Shown: one piece after another, positions 13,292 through 22,570 of the stretch
Numbering within the stretch: the stretch's first letter is position 1
Layout of the letters: each line of letters opens with the position of its first letter
Made by a program: the position numbers and the translations under genes
The notes under the pieces: model-generated
Databases searched by the model: none
Told to the model about the DNA's origin: nothing
What the model saw: only the letters and a program-made list of their open reading frames with translations
Assembly (NCBI GenBank): GCA_018398765.1
Contig: JAHBMJ010000313.1
Location: 1-50,541, forward strand
Direction of reading: 5' to 3'
Length of the DNA: 50,541 nt
Origin: Chromera velia
Lineage: Eukaryota; Sar; Chromeraceae

Positions 13292-14006
13292 ACAGACACA
13301 CACGCACACACTCACACACACATACACGCACACACACATACATACACATACACATACACGCACACACACACGCACATTACCATAGAGACTCACGTATGTA
13401 TATATACACAGACGCAGACAAGCACAGCCAGGAGGGCGGAGGGGCAAGCAGAAGCTGATCGATGGATGGCATGAGCTTTCGAATGAAAGAAAGTCAAGGG
13501 TCAGCAACCATGCAACCGAAAGAACATATTGATTCATGGACTGAGCATGCCGGAGGAGGAAACGAGGGGCAAGGCCGAGAGAAAAGGGGAAGGGGGAAAG
13601 CAAGCAGAAGAGAGCAATCACTGGAAGCAAGGGAAGGAAGGAAGGAAGGAAGGAAAGAAGGAAGCAAGGAAGAAAACAAAGAAACAAAGAAACCGACCGA
13701 TCGACTCTCCCCCATCCGAATCTGCAACACCCCTCTCCCGCATATCATCGAACAGACCGCCTGTCACTGCACACACAGCAAGACAAACACATAAACACAT
13801 AAAGGGGGAAACGACGCTGTTGATTCATTTCTTTATGCCTCTTGTCAATGCCGTCTTCATGTCATGATTCTTGCCAGTAGTCATACGGAAAGCACCTACC
13901 TGTACGTGTAGGCACAACAAGGAGGTTCACAGTGATCCGATCGAAAAAAGTGGGAACAAGAGAGAGAAACAGGAAAGGACGACAGAGAGAGAGAAATCCC
14001 GTCGAC
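3158..14006 (-). CDS. Claspin/Mrc1-like replication-checkpoint mediator, multi-exon
   Basis: Claspin/Mrc1 travels with the replication fork and passes the ATR/Mec1 signal to the checkpoint kinase. Exons that join in phase on the minus strand: 13900-14006, 13698-13766, 12735-13235, 12228-12341, 11961-12018, 11611-11659, 11041-11124, 7916-10518, 7160-7503, 6742-6867, 6345-6442, 6032-6094, 4650-5589, 3388-3448, 3158-3312; about 1,790 residues. The family signal is in 7160-7503 and 6742-6867: [13 protein letters not shown], then acidic sequence, then [17 protein letters not shown] and [14 protein letters not shown]. This matches the order of the Mrc1-like C-terminal region (EAE-S-D, acidic, R-K-F-R-W, D-S-D-D-D, RWRKER). 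Upstream lie a SEFV motif, a basic [16 protein letters not shown] patch and an 868-residue Pro/Gln/Ser-rich exon. The 5' end is unresolved: the first listed exon has no start codon. Human claspin is about 1,340 residues, so this one is long. Confidence 0.65.
3449..4649 (-). other. Large intron of the claspin-like gene
   Basis: The exon ending at 4650 (phase 0, donor GTCTGC) joins directly in phase to the exon starting at 3448 (acceptor CCTCAG), so these 1.2 kb read as one intron. An open stretch at about 3750-3915 on the minus strand has a plausible donor (CAC|GTGAGT), but its phase fits neither neighbour, so it was left out. Confidence 0.55.
7654..7734 (+). repeat. Three tandem copies of a 27-bp unit
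   Basis: The unit beginning GAATGTCACAAAG occurs three times head to tail with no mismatch seen, inside the intron between claspin-like exons 7916-10518 and 7160-7503. Perfect identity implies recent expansion. Confidence 0.9.
11150..11175 (+). repeat. (CAAA)n repeat
   Basis: Short CAAA tetranucleotide run within an intron of the claspin-like gene, just upstream (in transcript sense) of a TGCATGCATGCAG acceptor. Confidence 0.8.
12158..12184 (+). repeat. (CT)n microsatellite
   Basis: CT run of about 26 bases in an intron of the claspin-like gene. Confidence 0.85.
13247..13377 (+). repeat. Compound (CA)n microsatellite
   Basis: CA-rich run with CG and TA interruptions. On the gene's strand it is a GT-rich tract ending directly at the GCAG acceptor of the exon at 13235, so it doubles as the intron's polypyrimidine-like 3' region. 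Confidence 0.9.
13628..13672 (+). repeat. (GGAA)n repeat
   Basis: GGAA/AGGA tetranucleotide run, slightly degenerate at its end, in an intron of the claspin-like gene. Confidence 0.85.
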
Positions 14007-14255
14007 CTAAAGCGTGACAAGGCACACAAATCACCACTCGACATCAGAAAAGACGTCCGTCCACAGACATCAGAAAAGACGTTCGTCCACAGAGAGAAAC
14101 ACTCAAGGAACAAGAAGAAAAGAAAAACGGCACGAGAACATCATCGAAGCTCTCCTTTAGGATGTCTTCCTTTTCGAATGCAGGGAGGAGACGTAGGCAT
14201 GCAGTAAGAGAGACAACGGAAAGCGACGAGACAGATGGAGGGCACCCAATCTCAC

Positions 14256-14376
14256 CAGACGTTTTACTCCCTTCCCCTTCCCCCCCACCCTTCTGTTCGG
14301 GTCTTCTGGGCCGTTTTCTGTTCATCGTAACCTCCACGTGTCCGCAGTGCTCAGCGATGCGGAGGAGAAACCAGAG

Positions 14377-14410
<34 letters not shown>

Positions 14411-14658
14411 TCCACGAAGAGAAGGTGGGACATGCACAGAAGCGCAAACACTCACAAAAGGATACATGAAGACAGGATGGTTACATAAAAAAAACATGTA
14501 CCGTAAGAGTTTGTGTCACAAAGACATCACCGAGGGGGCTGAAAATGGTCTGTCTGTCGTTTCGATCGGTTCAGGGACGTCGTATTAAATCCTTTCGGTT
14601 TGAGACCACGCGTTCTCCTACATGATTTTTGAACTCAAAATTTGAAAAGCGCCTTGAC

Positions 14659-14692
<34 letters not shown>

Positions 14693-17055
14693 TATATATT
14701 TCTTCTTCTCCCTTCTTTTCTTCATGAACACAACAGACAAAAAGAAAGAAAGAACAAAGACAAAAGAGCAGAACCAACAGTCAAACAGCGTGGACAGACA
14801 GACAGACACATCCACCCACCTACCCACTCACCCTTCTGAGCCCCTTCCTTGACCTCTTGGTGACGCACGCAAGGTCACACTTTCGGTCCCTAGGGGGAAG
14901 CACGAGCTCTCCCCGTTTATCGACCTCAAACGCCAGGGATGAGGACCCCTCATTCCCTTGTCTCCCCCCTGCGCCTTCCTTCTCTTCCTCTCCCCGCCCC
15001 ACAGCCATATCCAGGAGAGGACCCCACGGCGGCACAAGACCGCCGTCCCCCTCGTCCCCCCCCCCCCNACTCTCTCATGAGCTTGGAGGCACGGTCGAAG
15101 AGAGACCCCGCGTCTCTGTACATGAGCGGCAGTTTGTACTTCAGGTCGCTGCCCCGATAGAACCTGCAGGACAGAAAGGCGTGGAGACGGAGGCTGAGAA
15201 TGGAAGCAAGGAACAGAAAAAACAGACACACTCGGTGGACTTCCAGTGTTGCAGAACATTCTCCAGCTGCCCTTCCCCTTTGTCTTCTGGCCCCTCCTCC
15301 CATCTCCCTCCTCCCTCCTTCTCCGTATCTCTGCGTGCGTGCGTGCGCGTGTGTGATGTGTACAACTTTGGGAGTTTACCTCAGCCTTCCGTTCTCTCAC
15401 TCATTCAAACACCGTAGCACCAGCCGCCATCAGCATGAACGAATGCGAGTGTACAGTGTGAAACAACAGCCGTTCATGAGGCAAACCTTGACGGACGCAC
15501 CTTCTGCCTCTTTCGTACACATGCTTTCCCCCCTCACTTCCCTTCCCTGACTGAGCTTACTGACGTGCAGGAGTCTTGAGGGTCCAGGTAGTGATCGTCT
15601 GTGGGTTTGGGCAGCTTTGCCTTGTCGTCGTGTGTGAACACGTTCTCGATTGGGACCTGCAGACGGATGGGGAAATCGTGTCGGGGCAGTGATTGCAGGC
15701 AGGCAGGTAGGCAAGAAGAGGGCAGAGATGGATTCTCTTGTGCGGGGGTTGAGTTGCAGACCTTTTCAGGATGTCAGGGGGTCACGCAAGGGAAGAGGGA
15801 AGATAGCACTATTGAGAGAAGGACGAAGAAAAGAAACCACTCGACTTCACTCTGCATCCTTTCCCCCCTTCCAACCCGACTGACTGACCGTCCACTTTTT
15901 CGTGGCGTCGGAGAGGACCGATATCTGATCCATCCACTGCAGGAACAGCATATCCATTCTCGCCTCCAGCCTCTCTCTTCTGTCCTTTGTCTTCCTCATC
16001 ACATAAGAGGAGGGACAGGCAGAAGAGGACGAAGAAGAAGAGGAGGAATCCTCCCCCGTCTCTCCCGTCTCCCCCCCCGACAGAGGAAGAAGGCCCAAAA
16101 ATTTGGACCACTCGGCCTCATCCTTCTCTTGCCGTCTCCGTCGCTTCTCTTCCTCCTCGACCCCCCCACCTTCACCCTCCTCCACAATCACCTTCCTCAC
16201 TTGACTACCCCCCCCCAACCCCATCATATGAGCCCCCCCCGTATCCTGAGGGCCGCCTCGAGAAGTCGGAAGCGGGGCCGTCAGATGGCCCCAGACAGCA
16301 GCGTTTCGCCTAACCATGCGCCAGGCCGTGACTGAGTACACACCCACTGTTCTCTGGAGGGCCGAGTCCTTCAACTCTTCCAGATCTTGCGGTGAATCGA
16401 AACAGACAATCTTCTTTTTCTTTTTCTTTTGTTTTTTCTGTTTCTCCTTTTCGTCGGATCCTTCCCCCATTTCTTCATCGCCTTCCCCCTCCTCCTCTGC
16501 CCCGCCATCGCTGTCGCTGCCTTCGTCTGACGAATCTTCAGCAAAGACGGGTTTTTCGTCCTTTGGATTCAGTTTTGCCTTTTTCTGTTGTTGATTCTTC
16601 TTTCTTCTCTTTCTCTCCCGTTCCTCCTCGCTGCTTTCTTCCTCTTCCTCCTCCTCTTCCTCCAGGTCGCTTTCTTCTTCATCGCTTTCGCCGAGGTCTT
16701 CCTCTTCTTCCTCTTCGCTGGATTCCTCAAACTCACTCTCCTCCTTTTCGTTGTCTTTCTCGTTCTCCCTCTTTTCCCTTTTCTTTTTCTTGTTCTTCGA
16801 TTTCTTCTTCTTCTTCTTCTTTTTCTTCTTTTCCCCGTCCTTCCTTCCTTCCTCCTTGTCCTCCCCTTCATCCTCAGCGGCGGCCATGGGCTCATCAGCA
16901 TCTTCATCGTCGTCAAAGAGGTTGTTGTTCTCCGCCGTCTCGTTCTTCTTCTCGTGGGGGGAGGAGGCAGGAGACGTCTCCTCCTCCACACCTTCCATTT
17001 TCTCGTCTTCAGCAGCAGTAGGGACCCCTGCGCTGATCTCTGCTTCTTCAGACAT
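14256..17055 (-). CDS. Acidic/basic low-complexity protein, unrecognised; possible 5' part of the claspin-like gene
   Basis: Starts at the ATG at 17055. Exons joining in phase: 15889-17055, 15565-15656, 14832-15163, 14256-14376. The first 200 residues are acidic clusters alternating with poly-Lys tracts, typical of nuclear or nucleolar proteins. More complex sequence follows: TAWRMVRRNAAVWGHL, MDMLFLQWMDQISVLSDATKKW, and, across the next junction, FTHDDKAKLPKP and FYRGSDLKYKLPLMYRD, then LWFLLRIAEHC. No family was recognised; a ribosome-biogenesis factor such as AATF/Bfr2 was considered, but the similarity is too weak. An N at 15068 in a poly-C run sits inside the third exon, and the reading frame differs on its two sides, so the exon is mis-assembled there. 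No clean phase match to the exon at 14006 was found, so whether this is a separate gene or the N-terminus of the claspin-like protein is open. Confidence 0.5.
14380..14408 (+). repeat. (CA)n microsatellite at an intron 3' end
   Basis: CA run that reads as (GT)n on the minus strand and directly precedes the TGCAG acceptor of the exon starting at 14376. Confidence 0.9.
14666..14692 (+). repeat. (ACAG)n tetranucleotide repeat
   Basis: Short run of ACAG copies in an intron of the acidic minus-strand gene; the same GACA/TGTC family is expanded at 38.4-38.8 kb and 50.2-50.5 kb. Confidence 0.85.
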
Positions 17056-17930
17056 TGTCAGAAAGCAAGAGGTGAAATGTGCAGGGGAAGAGGGCTCTCA
17101 GGATATTTTTGATCGCAGTCGCCCTGACGTCGAAGATAACAACCAACGAAGTGGTGTTGCTCTCGTCTGAAAGGAAGATGGAGATCAAGTCTTCAAAGAA
17201 AAGGATAAAGAAATTAAGTCTGAAAAAAAGGGTGCCCCAACCTCAGATGGTTCTGGAAGAGCCTGAAGAGGAAACAGTAACAGGAGGAAAGTGTGACTTC
17301 TGAAGGATCGAGCCAAAAGATGTGCTCAGCTGCTCTCCTCCTCCGCCAGAAATGACTGTGAGTAAGACTGCCCCTCTGATCCACTGTGCATCTCACAGAA
17401 GAAGAGTGCCTTGCCGTGATTTATCGGTACGCGGTCGAACACATATACAGGTATTTGGAAGGGACGTCTACTGTAGAAGGATCAGTTTGATGGAATCCGA
17501 CTCACTCAGAGAAAAGAGATGATGCAACGAATTGCTGATGCCCAAAGCATGCAACGCGAATGAAGGCCGGCCGGGGCATGCCGGGGCTATGCCGGGGCTG
17601 AAGGGGAAAAAAAGGCCGCGTGGTTGCATGCGCAAGACTGCTAGAATCCTGGCACAAAATGGCACAAAAGCTGACAACTCAGTATCGATCGCGATAGCTA
17701 TGTAGCTAGATGCAATTGCTTTTTGGGTTTTCACCTGCATATTAACATATATATGCATCATTGCAGGAAATGTAGCCGTTCGTCACACAGGAGCTATATA
17801 GAACCCTCCAGAGTGAGTCCAAACACTCCGCAAAGAAGATCAGTTGTAAAGAAGAAAGGTAGACAGGATGAAGTCACAAAGTGACAGAACGTTGAAAAGA
17901 AACTCAGACTGACACAAACCCAGAAGACAG
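17056..17930. promoter_or_regulatory. Divergent intergenic region
   Basis: Separates start codons pointing in opposite directions (17055 minus, 17931 plus), so it should hold both promoters. It contains a GC-rich cluster at 17565-17603 with repeated GGCATGCCGGGG/TATGCCGGGGCT units (a GCATGC core), and a TA-rich stretch near 17745-17757. No TATA box or initiator can be assigned with confidence. Confidence 0.4.
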
Positions 17931-19399
17931 ATGGCGTTGTTCGGTCGTACGGGAAAGCTTCGGGAGGTACCGAGGAGGTTCTGGGGCCAGCTTGCAGTTA
18001 CAGTTGCTGCAGCTTCGCTGGGTCTCTGTGCAGTCGCTCTGTGTGCAGTGTTCCTGAATTACGTGTACAATGTGATGAAGAAGAACGTCTTCGGGACCGT
18101 CGAGGGAGATCCGTTGCCCTGTGTGCGCGCTCCCCTTCCCACGTGCATCTTTGCGGACAGCTGCACGTCTACCTGCTGTCCCGTGGGTTTTGACTGCTTG
18201 AGGGATCCTGTGGTGGGTGTGGCGTGTAAGTTGAGTGCGGACGGGTGCGGGAACTTCGATTGGTGCCGGGACTTCTTTGACCTTCCAAGGACATGCCGTC
18301 CAGAGGTGAGCATGCATGCATGCAGGATTGCATGCAAAGTGCATGGATTTCTTCTGATCTGTCTGTTTGTTCATGTTTTTTGTGCTCTTTCTTTTCTGGG
18401 TATCCTCCTATTTGTTCGTTATCGTCTCAACGTGCTGCGGAAAAGCAAATTGGCAAATGGTAGACGGGACAAAGTGACTGTGCCACATGTGGAAAGAAAA
18501 GGGAGTTGTCCAATTCAGGGCACAGAAGAATACCATACAAGAGTCTGGGAGCACAAAAAGAGAAAGTGTGAGTAAAAAGGACAGAAAGATAAGAGACAGA
18601 TGAAATAGTTTGCAGAGAAAGAAACATTTTTCCTCAGAAATATAGGCGGGGGCAAGTCAGCTGAGGTCGGACAGCTCTCTAGCTGACTGCCACTGACAGA
18701 AAGAGCAATCTGTCTACAGGAAACAGATTCAACAGAAGGACAAGAAGGAAAATTGGGTGCTAGTGTGAGAAAAGAAAAAACTGATACCGCCATTCAGAGA
18801 GTCATTTTAGGGACAAGAACGGAAACTGGGTGCTAGTGTGAGAAAAGAAAAAACTGATACCTCCATCCAGAGAGTCATCTGAGGGGCAAGAACGAAAATT
18901 TGGTGCTAGTTTGAGAAAAGAGAAAAGTGCCTTCCAAGGAGTCCAAATTGACAAATGAAGAAACGTCTGACTGCATTTTTGTCTTCCTGTTTGTGTGCGT
19001 GTGCAGGAATGTAGACGGGGTGAGAGGGTTGCAGAGATTTTGATCTTTGCACTTTTCGGAGTTGCTGTGGGGAGTCTGTTAGACCTTGTCGACTTTCTCC
19101 TCTACTGGTGCGGGCCCGACCGGACTCTTCTGAAGGCAGGGGCCAACCTGTCCTCTGCCATCATGAAGTTCCTCTCCCTCACCTCCATGGCTGCAGTGTC
19201 CACGATGGACTTTATGGCAGACTTGGGAAGGTACAGGTGTTACGATAGCGCTGGAAGGTCTTTGTGGACTTCGGCGTATGCCGTGATCATTTCCTTTGCC
19301 ATCTGTTGTGGCCTCTCGGGGCTCTTCTCCCTTGTCCTGGCGGGCTTCTCGGCCTACTGGGGAGGTAGGGTGTACGGAATCCCTTATGTAAGATATTGA
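17931..19399 (+). CDS. Cysteine-rich multi-pass membrane protein, two exons
   Basis: Exon 1 is 17931-18305 and exon 2 is 19007-19399 (CCAGAG|GTGAGC ... GTGCAG|GAATGT, phase 0), giving 255 residues. A basic N-terminus (RKLREVPRRFW-like) leads into a hydrophobic helix at about 20-43. An ectodomain follows with about ten cysteines, including CTSTCCPVGFDC and CRDFFDLPRTCR, which should be disulphide-bonded. Exon 2 adds helices at about 134-160 (ILIFALFGVAVGSLLDLVDFLL) and near the C-terminus (YAVIISFAICCGLSGLFSLVLAG), and possibly one between. No family was recognised; a chromist- or alveolate-specific surface or organelle membrane protein is a guess. The start at 17931 is preceded by AGACAG and gives a sensible N-in topology. 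Confidence 0.65.
18735..18935 (+). repeat. 73-bp tandem repeat in an intron
   Basis: GGTGCTAGTGTGAGAAAAG starts at 18756 and 18829, and a variant starts at 18902: an exact 73-base period over about 2.6 copies with few mismatches. It lies in the single intron of the membrane-protein gene, shortly before the acceptor. Confidence 0.9.
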
Positions 19400-19779
19400 A
19401 TCAATGAATCGGCGTATCACTCAGTTTCGCAGCTCCTATTTAAAAACCCCTTACGAGCTAGTTTGTTGGGCAAATTATTAGTAGAGCTAGTAGCACAGTT
19501 ATGGTATTTTCATATTTATACACCTAGTTATACACAGAGTATTGCGGCTATACCTACTATGGGCGGCGACTGATGTTAGCCATTGTTGCTAATTAACTTG
19601 AAGTTTTGATCATTGTAAAATTAAATTTATACAAAAATTTACTTTATAAGCTCAAAATTTAAGTTCAATCAAAAATTATGCACACTATATTTTTTTTGTA
19701 TATTTTTACTCAAACTTGTTTATCAAAAATTCGATCTTCAAAAGTTATTCAATTATAAATTTGGTTACATTCATTTAAC
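19400..19779. other. AT-rich spacer left of the transposon
   Basis: No gene seen. AT-rich sequence with several AAATTT/AAAATT tracts between the membrane-protein stop codon and the left end of the mobile element. Confidence 0.6.
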
Positions 19780-20007
19780 TAGTTCTGGGCTCCGCACTGT
19801 AAAAAAATATATAAAAATATCGGATTGAGCCACATCTATGGGCTAAAATTATAGTGGAATAGTGGAATAGTCCACTATTTCTATCCCCTAATAGTCAATA
19901 GTAGGAATAGTGACTATTCCTTATTCCAATTATAAAAAATAGTAGACTATTCCCACTATTCTGACATTTATGAACCTTATTTGAAAATAGTGACTATTCT
20001 CACTATT

Positions 20008-20106
20008 TCTGCCGACGCTTTAGTGACTATTCTCACTATTCCTGCCAAAACGAAGTTGACTATTCTCACTATTCCTGCCAAAACGAAGGTGACTATTCTC
20101 ACTATT
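20008..20106 (+). repeat. Left subterminal tandem array
   Basis: About three copies of a unit near 33 bases, GACTATTCTCACTATTCCTG plus CCAAAACGAAG, at the inner edge of the left transposon end. Probable transposase-binding region by analogy with subterminal repeats of other DNA transposons. Confidence 0.8.
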
Positions 20107-20225
20107 CAAAATACAGTCAACAAAAGATTCGGCCCAGAGGAGACATCCGAGTGATGATGAAGAGACTTCAAAGTTAGATTCGGAACAGTTACTGTCCCTC
20201 CCCAAACCGTGAACACTGGCACTGC

Positions 20226-22554
20226 TTAAAGATCCGTCTCCAGCGTTGCCTCCCCGTTAGAGGACCCATCTGCCTCGGAGTTGCCCTCCTCCGCACCCTC
20301 CACGCCGTCAATGTCCCCCCCCTCTTCGTTCTGGTTTCCCCCACTTCCACTCTTCGTAAGAGAGAGGACACTAGGAAGAACAACTCCGCAATGACCAAGA
20401 CAGTCGAGAGTGAAGTCTCTCGTGTCTGCAAAAGGGGATGCGATTCTCGGATCAATTTTCTTTTCGGTTCGCATCTGTCGGATCTGTTTCTGCACCTCCT
20501 CCTTCGGCATCTTTGTTTTCAAACTGTAGGTCCGCAGACCCCTGCTCATGATCTCTGCCCCATTAGCATAATAAAACTTAACAATGGGGATATATGCCTT
20601 TGTCTGGCGGCGAACTGCAGAGGGGGAAAAGGTTTCATTCTTGCTTACGATGAATTCAAAAACAGCAAGAAAAAAAGCGAGCTCTTGCAAGGTTGTGTAC
20701 GGGAAGACGGGGTCGAAGACGTCTGCTGCTGTGAGTGTGAATTCTCCTGATGCCTCACCCTCAGCGGGCCTGGCCCGTACAAACCCTGCAGAGTCTCCCT
20801 TTTTCGAATACCATATCCCCTTTTTCTTTTGGATCTCTGTAGCAGCTTCCCCAACAAACACTTCTGCTGCATCTTTTCTGTCAGTTGCGAAGACAGGTCG
20901 AAGGGCGGGGGCAAGCGCTACTACAGAGCAGAGGGTAGAGAGCTCAAGGGGAGAGGGGTTCCGGAGAAACACAAAAGTGAAAAACTCCATGGGTGCTCCC
21001 TCTCCTTCATCAAGATCGCAGGGCAGTCGACCCCCGCTCTGCAGTATCTGCACTTTCTGCAAGACAAAAACACGTGAACATTTGTATGTTAAAGACAATT
21101 CTGGATAAAATAAAAAAAAACATAATGGGGGAGATTCAAGAGAAAAAATGAAAGCAAACGCGCTCAGTCTCTCACAGAAAGAACGAGAAAGAACACAGCT
21201 TCAAAGAGTCTGAAAGTTGAGGAGAAGAAATGAAAATAAGGAGAAAAGAGAAAAAAAAGAAACAATTAGTACCTGCGCATCAGCGGAGGCCAAAAGACTC
21301 TTCGTCCTTTCCTATGCAAGGGTGGGGTGGTTGCGCAAAGGGGTGAAGATCTTTGGGTTCTTTGTACCCGTCGTCTGTGTCACCTCCCACTTGATCTGCC
21401 CACTGCCTTTCGCCCTGCCCGGATGTGTAGGTGGAACACCAAGGAGGTCAAAGGTCAGGTTCTTGTAGGGGCTGATGCGCTGCGCTGTAACATTTGAGCC
21501 CTTTGACCACCCCGTCCCCCCAACTGCCTTCGAGTAGAGATCTCCTGCCCTTAGCCAGAAACGTTCATACAGCTCGTCTGGGGTTTTGTCCACCGTGTCA
21601 AAGCTCTGGAGGCCGCAGATCACGGCAGCCCAGTACCACAGATAAGACGGACCCTCATCCGTCATATCCCCCAGAGTAATGCTGCAGCATCAAAAGAGGA
21701 AAGGGGGATGAGAAATAAAGAGGGTGACTTGGAGGAAGGGGTGAAGGGAGCCTAGGAAGGGAGCAAAAAGGAGAAACAAACGAAAAAAAAAAAACGGACA
21801 GAAATGGACAGAAGACCGGAAGAGACAGAAAAAAAATAAAAAGAGAAAGCAAGAGGAGAGAACCGAGTCTAGAATTAAGTGAGGACAAAGAGTGGAAGCG
21901 AGACGGACCGATTGACGAACCCTACCAACAGGCAAAGCCTGTCCAGAGGAACTTTGTCAATCGAGGCATCTGTTTCGTTTTCCTTCTGTTCCCCGTCTCC
22001 TGCCTTCCCTTTCTTCCTTCCCTTCTCAGCACCGTCCTTGAGTGCCTTGATGCGTTTGTCGTACTTGGCGGCGAAGGTGCGGAATGCCTTCACGAGCTTA
22101 CGCTCGAACCCTGTGTTCCCTATGAGGGAGGCCTACTCATCAAGCGTCTCCTCCCCATCACTCTCCGTCTTCTTCTCTTTTTCTGTTTCTTTTTCCTGGC
22201 TGCTACTGGCAGCGCCTCCCTTTTCCCTCTTCTCTTCCTGTGAGGCCTTCTCTTTGTTCCCTCCCTCCTCTTTTTCTTTCTTTTCCTTCCTTTCCTTCCT
22301 CCCCTCTTCCTTTCCTTTTTTTTCTTTATCTCTGCCCTCTTCTTCCTCTTTTTCTCCCTTTTTTTTTTCGCCTGTCCTGGCACTCTTTCTCCTTCTTCTG
22401 ACAGGTTCTTCCTCTTTTTCATCCTCATTTTCTGACTCGGACTCGGGGGGACGCTTTTTAAGTCTCCCCTTCCCGTTCCCTCTGCCTCTGGGGATGTCGT
22501 CTTCTTCGAAAGACTCTTCGTCATCCTCGTCATCGTCCTTCGGAGTTTTCACAC
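20226..22554 (-). pseudogene. Transposon accessory gene, unknown function, two in-frame TAG stops
   Basis: Exons on the minus strand join in phase: 21930-22554, 21273-21681, 20226-21056, ending in TAA. The 5' exon starts at an acceptor (CTGCAG at 22555-22560), so a first exon is missing. The protein opens with an acidic then Lys/Glu-rich region, continues with FERKLVKAFRTFAAKYDKR and SYLWYWAAVICGL, and ends with a well-formed globular region (TLQELAFFLAVFEFIV, KAYIPIVKFYYANGAEI). The frame continues without change across TAG at 22133-22135 and TAG at 21312-21314, with protein-like sequence on both sides. No family was recognised. Its position inside the inverted repeats, head to head with the transposase, makes it element-encoded rather than host. 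Confidence 0.55.
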
Positions 22555-22570
22555 CTGCAGGAAGCAAGCC

